Shown: piece by piece, positions 55,452 to 64,000 of the stretch | How the letters are laid out: each line of letters starts with the position of its first letter | How positions within the stretch are numbered: position 1 is the stretch's first letter | Assembly (NCBI GenBank): GCA_020746875.1 | Contig: JAGTJL010000001.1 | Coordinates: forward strand, 1,984,001 to 2,048,000 | Source of the DNA: Rhexocercosporidium sp. MPI-PUGE-AT-0058 | Lineage: Eukaryota > Ascomycota > Leotiomycetes > Helotiales | Reading direction: 5' to 3' | Length of the DNA stretch: 64,000 nt | Notes under the pieces: model-generated | Databases searched by the model: none | What the model was told of the DNA's origin: nothing | The model's input: only the letters and a program-made list of their open reading frames with translations | Made by a program: the position numbers and the translations under genes

Positions 55452-56146
55452 GGGCTCAGTCTCGGGCGAGAAGGTGACGAAGTCGGAAAGGATGGCTGGG
55501 GCATACGTCAACCTGTGTGAGGCGCTTCCATTTTGTAGTCATGAATATGCAAGCCTTGTTCAATAAAAGCAGTCTTCACATGCTTTTCCAATGTCCAAAT
55601 ACCAGTGGGAGATGGAGCTGTCGGAAATGTGAGACCTTTCGATCCAATTCCTGCTACTGCTACCTTACCACGAATTAGCCTTGACTTCCAGCGAGAACCA
55701 ACTTCTCATCCACAGACCGAGCATTGGGCAGCCTCAACAATCAAGGTATTGAACACTGAAAGGCAAACCAACATCTTCTATCGCATGCCTCACCGACGAA
55801 ACTGCCTAGCAGTGGAAGTGAAGTCAAAGCATGGCTCTCCTAACAATTCACATCTTACCATGTAGAACCAATACGACGAGCTAGCTCTAGATGCAAGAAT
55901 ACAGTATAGGCATCTACGCCAGCATGTGAAACAAAACAAAACAAAAGCCTTTCGAATTCTGCACTTTCAATCTCGCTGGACATGCACGTTGCATTCGCCT
56001 TCCACTTTCTTCAAGACCGATGTGCTTGGTTTTCTGTGCTTCTGCTTCTTTACGTATCGTCCTCATTTACGGTTATAAAGTTCCGTACCTAATTATGCTG
56101 CAAAAAGATGAAGATGGTTTGAATAATATATTCTAGCTCGAGGCGG

Positions 56147-56208
56147 GTAAGTAGGTAGGTAAGTAAGTAACATTCCATCTATCTATCTACCCATCTATCC
56201 ATCCATCC
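56147..56208. repeat. Tetranucleotide microsatellites (GTAG/GTAA)n and (ATCT/ATCC)n
   Basis: Tandem GTAAGTAGGTAGGTAAGTAA runs from 56147 to about 56170, followed by ATCTATCTATC...ATCCATCCATCC from 56177 to 56208. Confidence 0.9.
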
Positions 56209-56321
56209 AAGTAAACAAAGGGCCCACTCCAGATGTGTAAAAATTCCGAATCCAACGTTGCCACCTTAACTAAATACCTCCCAAACGTCACCGAATGTTT
56301 CATCGAGTAACGCATTTGTGT

Positions 56322-56368
56322 AAGTACAGTACAGTACAGTACAGTACAGTGCAGTGCAGTACAGTGCA
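56322..56368. repeat. Pentanucleotide microsatellite (AGTAC)n
   Basis: About nine tandem copies of GTACA with AGTGC variants between 56322 and 56368. Confidence 0.9.
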
Positions 56369-58157
56369 TTATAGTCCATTAAATCTAGCTAGCTAAGGCA
56401 ATGACAAGGAGGAGGTTATATGTCTTGTCTTGTCTTGTACGCACCTGGCCTGGCACCTAAGGTATGTCCTTACTTGAGTCCCGTACGATCAAATTCAGGG
56501 ATACTCTAGTTCAGCGCTACATTTCGTGACGCCTTGTCAACCTTACCTTAGCTTGGCTTATACTGTACCTTGAATTTTTGTGGTTAGCTGCTTGGGTGGG
56601 GAGGCATACCATCTAGTGCCGTTGCCGTAGACGTAGTCGTAGCGCCGGTAGTTATCTAGTTCGGCTCGGTATTGTAAGACCCGAGGATACTTGATGTGTA
56701 TGTGTGTGTGTAGGTTACGATTGCAGAACCTGGGGAATAGGTTTATGGTACAGTAGGGAGGGAAGACGAGCAGAGGAGGTCACACATGTGATTGAGTCAC
56801 ACCACACACTACACACCAGCTCCATCACTGTTCGGTGATACAGCCTCAACGCCATGGAATCTACCTAGTACCTACGGTAGGTAGGACTAAACTTCCGGTC
56901 CGCGGTGTCACTTAGCATCACCCCGGCTCCCAAAAAGCTTCTTTTATTTTAATTTATTTTATTTTATGGTTTGAGTCGGTACGGAAACGTTGCTAGGTTA
57001 TTAGTTAGCTGGCTGGCTTGTTGCTTAAGGCTCCGCATAACTAGGCAGGTTGGTCGTAGGACTCACTGTGTGACGAGGCGGATGACTCGTCATAGTCCCT
57101 TATTTCTTTTTATTTCTTTTCTTTGGTTTTTTCTTAGTGGGCTTGAAGTTGTAGGGTTACTGTATTGTAGTGTACTGTAGTGTACTGTACGACAAGACCA
57201 TGCAGATGCCATATTCATGCCGGGGGTGGCACTAATAGGGCTGCAGGCATTCTTGTACAAATAGTCACTAACGCAGGTCTCGGTCGGCGATTAAAATGAT
57301 GATTTTTCTTTTGGACGGAACTGGCCTGGACTGGATATGATTCGTTTAATTCCGGGAAGCTGGGTCAGACCCGATGCATGCATGAGTAGGTGGCCGGATG
57401 CGGTAGATGAGGCTCGTCTCGCCCCCAATGAATGAATGTCCGTGAGGCAGGCAGCATGAGATGAGCCTCTAAAGGGCAGCTGAAGGATTGAAGAGAGAGA
57501 AGGGCAATGCGAAAGGGAAGCCTAGATAGTCCGTATTCATTTCGAGACAGATTGCAAGAGTGCAAAGAGTGCGAGGAGTTGATATCCAATGGTATCACGT
57601 GTGCCTAGATTGCAGAGCCCCATTGGCATCCTTCCTATTGTCATCATCATCCAGTGGTATCCACGAGTTCACGAGTACAGTACCTAGTTGGGGTTGACTG
57701 GACTAAGATGTCTTACCCCAGACTCGCTCGGAGTCATGCCCACAAGGCTGCTGCCGGACCCCCCTCTCTCTCATCCGGTCGTACGGTACTGTCAACTAAT
57801 CCCTGTGGAAACCAGAGGAAATCCCCTTTTAGTACCGAATCCCAAGCCACCCGCTGACCCCCCCTGACCCCCAGCACTGTCTAAGCCCCGATGCCCCCCT
57901 TCCCCCCTAACGAAGTCCTGCCGAGTCCTGGTCAAAGCCCCTTGCAGGCTGCAGCAGCAGAGCACGGCACAGCACTCCCGCAGTGAGCGAGCGACATTGC
58001 TAATCCTGATCCAACCAACCATCAATCCATCCACTCCAGTACGAGTAACTGAGACACGGTGCGCAGCCCAATAGCAGCTGACTCTTTCTTCATGGGAGAA
58101 GTCGAGTTGCCTCTTTCCTTTTCCCTCTCCCTTTGCCTTCCCCATTCCTATCCCCTC

Positions 58158-58181
58158 GCTCCCTCCCTCCCTCCCTCTACT
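58158..58181. repeat. (CTCC)n microsatellite
   Basis: Pyrimidine run with repeated CTCC units (CTCCCTCCCTCCCTC) at about 58158-58181. Related CT-rich and GACACT repeats follow at 58360-58385. Confidence 0.8.
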
Positions 58182-58806
58182 GTGTTGTAGAGTACAGTAC
58201 CTACCTCTCCTTTCATGCTGGTATCACACTCTCCGGGCGTACTTCCCTCCCCCGGACGCTCTGCCATGCCATGCTATGCTCTGCCATACCGTGACTCCCT
58301 CCCAGTGGCGCACTAAAAGGCGTTCAACGTCCCCGTGTGACTAACTGCTTTGCGCGTGCCACTGACACTGACACTGACACTGCTACACTCTGAACTTCTG
58401 TACACCGAGACTCGAGTACGTATGGCACCAAGCTAAGCTACATTTCACCCAATCAGTCAGTCAGTTAGGCAGGCGTCTCTCGCTCTCTGTCTCTGTCTGG
58501 CTCTCTGTCTGTCTGTCTTTCCTCGCTCAATCTGCCATCTATCAGTCTGCCCTCTCCAGTCTTCTCTCCTCTCTCCTCTCTACACACGACACTAAGTACA
58601 CTGCAATACATCCAAGCTCTGCTCTGTGTACCTTGACGACCATGCCCGCTACACCGGGCGGAGGGATCACAGCAGATACATATAAGTAAGCTGCATGCCG
58701 ACCTGATCTGCACCGAGCGGAGAGGAAGAAAACACACCAGCAAAGCAGAGAAGACAACACACATCAAGTCAAGCCAGGTCAAGCCTGGGAGAATAGGCAA
58801 GCAAGC

Positions 58807-58942
58807 ATGGTATGTACAGTTCTGCAAGGTTACTTACTCTCTTATCTTATCTTCTCTTCTCTTCTCTTCTCGTCCTTCCCACATACGTGCATACTTCCCA
58901 TATATATACTCTCCACAGATGACGAGAGGCTAATGCAGCCCT
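58807..58942 (+). promoter_or_regulatory. Possible spliced 5' leader with short upstream ORF
   Basis: An ATG at 58807 is directly followed by a GTATGT donor (58810). The matching acceptor CCACAG ends at 58918. If this leader intron is spliced, the ATG joins ATG ACG AGA GGC TAA, a five-codon upstream ORF 25 bases before the main start. This rests on the splice signals alone. Confidence 0.3.
58840..58873. repeat. (TCTTC)n microsatellite in the presumed 5' leader intron
   Basis: CTTAT and TCTTC units alternate in tandem from 58840 to 58873, inside the possible leader intron upstream of the next gene. It would double as a polypyrimidine tract. Confidence 0.8.
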
Positions 58943-61900
58943 ATGCAGGGTTCCGCTATCAATCTCGACGACATCAAACGCTACGAAGTCACAGAGGTCT
59001 ACTCCCACCCCGACGCCAAAGTCGACATTGTCCTCGTCCATGGTCTGAATGGCAACCCAAGGAATACATGGACGGCTCCGAATGGCGTCTTCTGGCCGAG
59101 TCAGCTACTGCCAGCTTCATTGAAGTCGTTCCAAGCTCGCATATTGGTCTATGGATATAATGCAGATGTCTATACATTTGGTAGCTCGAAGGGCGGTCCT
59201 AGGTATGTCTAATCTGGTCCGGGTATGTGTGGTAGAGGGACGTGCTGATGAATATAGTTCGGATATGATCCACCAGCATGCACAAACCCTGCTCGCCAAC
59301 CTGGCCCTCGAACGGAAGAGTGAAGAAGTTGCAGAACATCCCATCATATGGGTCGCACACAGCCTGGGTGGAATATTAGTCAAGCGCGCGCTGGAACTAT
59401 CATTCGATCTTCAAGGCAATCATGATGATGATCTACGATCGATATTCGTGTCGACGTTTGGTGTCATCTTTCTAGGAACGCCACATACTGGGGCCGACCC
59501 CGCGAAGTGGGGTTTGATACTCCAGGGTATGGTCAACACCATGGTTCCCAAGAAACTCTTCGAAACACACTCACAACTCGTCAAGACTCTCCAGAGCAAC
59601 AACGAGATCTTACAAAACATCAACCTCCGCTTTCTAGATCTCTATCCAAACAGATTGCGGATATGCATGGTTCACGAAGGTCACCCTACCGATCTCAAAG
59701 GCACCAAACATCTCATAGTCGACCAGACAGCCGCCAGTCCCCAATTACCCGACGTTCAATATTTCGGTATTGAGGCTACGCATTCGGGCATGTGTAAATT
59801 TGAGAGCAAGAACGCTCCTGGGTTCACGAATGTTTCTGTCACGCTGAGGTCGTGGGTTCAGGAGTGCCCCGAGTTTATTCGGACAAGGTGGGATGTGGAG
59901 AGGCTTTTGAGGAAGCAGAAGCGAGAGGATGAGATTGCACAGTTGCAGAGACTTGTGAGTTATGATACAATATTTGACTGAGACTTTTGCTGATGTATGA
60001 TAGTCGGGACTGTTACCTAGTACTCCGCATATGACGAGTACGCCGAATACACCTGGTAGGTCGAGTCCTTATCCAACGCAGCCACCCAGTATGGTGCAGG
60101 GACCGAAGGAGGGTTGATGGAAGTGGCGGGGCGTTCTCTTTTTCATTTCCAATTTGCCAATCTCATTTCATTGTCATTCGCAAGGATTTCTTTCGCTCAA
60201 ACTTTTGGTGGATCAGGGCTGATTCCTTTCTTGTAGAACCGGGCTCTGTATATAGTTCAATGGTCATTGCGAAATCCACCATCAGCATCGCACCTGAAGA
60301 CCCCGCACAAGATGCACCATATTTCATCAAGCCATCTGGATTCCGTCCAAACTCCCTCTTCGTCGGTCGGGAAGCTGAATTGGAACTTATGCATAAGATG
60401 TTATTCGACAAGAAGAGGAGAGCTGATGGTACATCTGCCGTTCTGCTACAGTCTCTCCCTGGTGGAGGCAAGACTCATCTAGCTCGGCAGTATGTATATA
60501 ACCACAAAGACGACTTCCCAGGAGGTATATTCTGGCTTCGAGCCAAGAGTGAAACGGAATTAGCAGCTGGATTTTGGGACATCGCTCGAAAAGCAGCTTT
60601 GAAACACCTAGTCGGAACCGAAGAAGCAGGCTCCAAAGAAGATCCAGAACAATTCATCAAGATGGTCAGGAAATGGCTGGATAAGCGGCATGACTGGCTG
60701 ATCGTCCTCGATGGTATACATTTCAGTCATTCAACGCTGAGGAAGTTCATTCCCGATAGCACGAACACTAGTATCATCTATACATCGACTGAGAAATCCG
60801 TTATTGGAGATCATCATTTCATGAATCCGCAACTAATTAGGCTTCCGCTTCTTTCGGCGAGAGAGGCACAGAGATTGCTTCTTCTTGAACTTGGGAGGAC
60901 AGAACCATTTGCGAAAGACGATCTGAGGTATTCGATGGAGTTGGTTCAGTCGATGGGATTCTTGCCTGTTGTCATCCATGCTGTCGCTCAACGACTCAAG
61001 ACAACCGACGAGCCGCTCTCGAAATTCGCAAGGACATACTCCTCGGAGCCTAGACTTCGCGGTCTAGGAACGTACATCGCAGTGGTCGAACAACTGAAAG
61101 GACTAGGCGCTAAAGAAGCACTCAATCTCATCAACATTCTCTGTTTCTTCAGCCAACACATACCCGTAGAAATGATCTCTCTCGGACTCAGGTCCCTCCC
61201 CCCAACCATCTCCGTCAAAGCCCACGAACCAGTCTCAGGCAACTCCCTAAACAACACCTTCAAAATCCTCAACCGATTCGCCCTCATCGATCGCAACGAC
61301 CACGACAATGACACAGATAGAGACAAAGACCCGGCCGCCTCTTCCCACTCCCAAACCTCAAAACGCAGCAGAGACATGCTGGCAGACAACGTAGACGTCA
61401 TCCGTCTCCACAGCGTCGTGCAAGGTTTCTTCCTCGACACCCTCTCGGCAGACGGCTCGCTCCTTCTCTGGCTCGACCTCGCGACCCGTCTCTTCTGTTG
61501 TAGTTACGACATGGCCAACGAGCGTATTTCTCGCAAAACCCACGCCGGTCTCGTGGAAGACTACCGTTTGTACGAAATCCATGGCAACAAACTCTCGGAG
61601 CACCTCGCCAAACATCTATCCAAGCGCCTTTCTCCCCGTCAAAAGGAAATCCTCCATGAGGCGGACGATATGCTGGCTCAGAGACTCGTGTCTGTTAAGA
61701 ACGAGATTGATCGCCGTACGCCTGAGAGCTCGAGCGTTATCGTTGCGGTGGCAGGTGGTGGTAAACAGGAGGTTTTCCAGACAAGTATCTTTGATCGGAC
61801 AAGTAGCTCCTCAGATACGGGTCCTGAGACGCCGGGGAAGTATGATGGTTTACATAGTGGGATTGGAATTTCGACTTGGGGTATGGAGAGTGAGAAGTCG

Positions 61901-64000
61901 CAGTTTGAATCGCCTGTTCGGGAGAAAGATTTCGGACGAAGGGTGGAAGGTGATGGAGTTTCGATTTACCAACAGCAGCCACAACAGCCGCAGCAGCCGC
62001 ATTTCCCATTCCCTCTCGCCATGCCAGAGGATCCGGGATATGAGAGTGACAGAGAGGAAGTGAACGCTTATACCATGTCTTCTCCCCTCCCTCTCCCTAT
62101 CACGTCCTCATCACCACCTTCCCAGCGACCAATATCTTCCGATACAAACGCTTCACCGAAATGGGAAACCATGCCGCCGCGGAACCAAAGACAACGGCCG
62201 CGCCCAAGACCGATTCCAAATCCTCTTTACCGCACCCTACCTTCCGCGTTATCACCGACAAGAAGAAACAAGGATCTCGATTTCCATACTGTGAGCGCTG
62301 GTGCTATCGTCCCACACGTCAGTCATGATCACGCAAAGGGTTTCTTACAGAGTGGAAGCGATGGGCTCGGGAATGGGAGTGGGAAAGGGGGGTTGAGAGC
62401 GCAGTCCAGAGGAAGGCTGTCAGGACAATCTGGAGCGGAAGTCAGTCTTGCGCATTTGAGAAGGAATAGTCCGCTCTCGCCTAGGGGAGGGGGGACGATT
62501 GGTGGCTTGGAGAGAGGGGGAGGGGGGAGTCGGAGGGGAAGTGAGGCTGTGGAGAGGGGTAGGATCATGATGACAGGACTTTCTTCTTATGCTGCTGCTG
62601 TTGTTAAGGGATCGACTAGGGATACGGTTGAGGGGTTGAGGGGGCTGGTTGGGCTTGGTGATGGTGAGGCAGATGGGGATGGGGGGAGGGAAGGAGACAG
62701 TGCTGTTGTTGATGACGATAATGATGCTGATGCTGAGTCAGGGACGGCAGACGTACATGGAGGCGGGAGTGGACGAGAACAATACCAAGAACGGCCACAT
62801 ATCTCAGCCTTGGAATCTCTCCAGAAGATCCCAATCCGCCACTCGGATAACCCGGTCCTCATGCCTCCTTATCCACCTTCTCCTAGTGGTACGCCTGCTC
62901 CTGGTTTTGTTTTGGATGAGGGGAGAGATGGAAACGGGAACGTTTTCGCCGCTCAAGACACAGAAAATATCTACCCTCGCCGCGAAGGATATCCACCTCT
63001 CGAACATCTCTCCTCCTCCATCACCAAGTCCAATGAAAACGACTATAGGCGCCTCTCACCAAAACCAATCAACCATCCACAAAAATCCTCCCACAGACAA
63101 CGGAATACGCAATCCGAATCTCTACCCGCTAGTTTACTCTTCTCACGCTCCAATCTAGAAGACAGCTATGCTGGTGGTCTTGGTGGGAGGATTCATCCTA
63201 GCACGAGCGAGACGAATCTGGATCTAATGAGTCTTTCGTATCCTGGCTTGAGGGAGCAGAGAAGGCTTTCGAATTCAGGATCTACTAGCTCGGGAGTAGG
63301 GCCGTATTATCCCGGCAGGCCGGAACTTTCAAACTTGGAGCTCGAGAGGGGATATGAGAGTTTGCCAATGAGTCGTGATCCTTCTGGTCTGTCTGGGCTG
63401 TCGGGGCAGTCGGCCGATTCTGGGAGGGGAAACGGGGTGGGAAGAAGTGGCAGAGGGAGGGGAAGGAGAGGGAGTGTGGCTGAGACGGAACCTGATCTTG
63501 GGTCTCGGTTGAGGGAGCTGGGGTTTGAATCTAGGAGGGAGAGGGCAATTGAGGGGAAAGGAAATGGAAATAGGCTGGAGTTCGCCAGAGCTGCGTTGAT
63601 TGAGAGTTTAGATGAATGGGGACAGGGTGGGGAGAAGTAAGTTTCGTCTCTCATTTTCAGTAGCTTGGATATGAATGTCCAATGGAACACGGGGAAGGAA
63701 GATTTTGAGTGCTAACAACCAACATTAGTTCACCCCCGACACAAAGCCAACGAACTCAATCCACACCACCTCAGCTCAAAGGACAATTGAAACCCTCACC
63801 CAACCTAACCGCACCATTCTCGCCCTCCCCTTCTCAAGGATCAGGGATGGTAAACTCATTCGCATCGTACACGTCCCCGTATCCGCCTGACAACACACCA
63901 GACCTGGGATGGAATGGAGGAGCTGGGAGTCAAAAGCCTTCACCATCCCAAAGATATTTATCTCCGAACCCGAATTCGCGCTCATCGCCGAGGACATCAC
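58943..64000 (+). CDS. Lipase-like/NB-ARC STAND protein (LipA and NB-ARC domain type), 3' end outside window
   Basis: Exons 58943-59202, 59258-59954, 60004-60055, 60237-63636 and 63729 to the edge. Phases agree; the donor of the small third exon (GTAGGT, or a later GTTGAT) is the least sure point. At least about 1560 residues are present. The N-terminal alpha/beta hydrolase (residues about 25-300) has VDIVLVHGLNGNPRNTW, the nucleophile elbow WVAHSLGGILVKRAL and LGTPHTG, as in the SesB/DUF676-like N-termini of fungal NLRs. The NTPase domain then begins FVGREAELELMHKM: Walker A LPGGGKTHLARQYVYN, Walker B HDWLIVLDGI, and SIIYTSTEKSVIG as the sensor. A winged-helix-like part (LNLINILCFFSQHIPVEMIS) precedes a roughly 700-residue Ser/Pro/Gly-rich disordered tail. 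No WD, ankyrin or TPR repeats are seen before the edge. It is possibly a signalling ATPase; the trigger is unknown. Confidence 0.88.

Larger units (their letters stand above)
55452..58806. other. Long gene-free region rich in microsatellites
   Basis: 3.4 kb without a supported gene. Simple repeats are dense, pyrimidine-rich blocks occur around 58090-58190 and 58470-58580, and no frame longer than about 120 codons has any motif. It is presumably a long regulatory and untranslated region for the lipase-NB-ARC gene plus the 3' end of the FHA gene. Confidence 0.5.

Noticed and set aside
56322..56368. Pentanucleotide repeats considered as a CRISPR array or telomeric repeat
   Set aside because: No spacers and the unit does not match TTAGGG; it is a plain microsatellite.
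60163..60471. Minus-strand frame over the start of the NB-ARC exon
   Set aside because: Shadow of the large plus-strand coding exon.

Overview
The window is nuclear DNA of a filamentous ascomycete (Pezizomycotina; Leotiomycetes would fit, but the class is only an inference). The evidence is short GT-AG introns of about 45-110 bases with CTAAC/CTGAC branch sites, a HET heterokaryon-incompatibility gene, 2EXR and DUF6590 proteins, a LaeA-like methyltransferase, a cytochrome P450, a GH30 enzyme with a fungal CBM1, and a single-gene fusion of a lipase-like domain with NB-ARC. Coding regions were assembled by hand from exons whose phases agree; no database search was possible.

Layout. 0-1.1 kb: 3' part of a CorA-like transporter gene. 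3-4 kb: a decayed small secreted-protein gene. 6-11 kb: an alpha/beta hydrolase, a possible small gene broken by an in-frame TAG, and the Sro7/Lgl/tomosyn homologue. 12-32 kb is a gene-poor accessory stretch. It holds a 2EXR gene, a cyclophilin-like-fold pseudogene, tRNA-Ser(GCT), a MITE-like inverted-repeat element, a HET gene with a C-terminal frameshift, a second and badly decayed HET gene, a mucin-like single-pass membrane protein, a GH30 hydrolase with CBM1, and a multiply broken GH5-type hydrolase pseudogene. 33-48.6 kb is a denser block: a coiled-coil protein and a DUF6590 protein facing away from each other, a P450, a LaeA-like methyltransferase, a two-helix membrane protein divergent from mitochondrial IF2, and a D-2-hydroxyacid dehydrogenase. 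49.3 kb carries a tRNA-Lys. 51-55.5 kb has a coiled-coil/proline-rich protein and a SNIP1-like FHA protein. A 3.5-kb microsatellite-rich stretch then precedes a large lipase-NB-ARC (STAND/NLR-like) gene that runs off the right edge.

No operon-like pathway is visible. The conserved genes (Sro7, mtIF2, SNIP1-like) are housekeeping. The HET genes and the lipase-NB-ARC protein belong to families linked to fungal non-self recognition. GH30, the GH5 pseudogene and the secreted proteins point to a plant-associated or saprotrophic life.

The most unusual observation is the tRNA-Lys(UUU) gene. Besides the normal intron after position 37 it holds a 56-base insertion between the D stem and the anticodon stem, with a perfect GTAAGT donor, a CTGAC branch-like site and an AG acceptor. 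Removing it exactly restores the anticodon stem. Other points of interest are a GC-AG intron in the P450, three candidate ultra-short in-frame introns or stop codons, and a cluster of decayed accessory genes.
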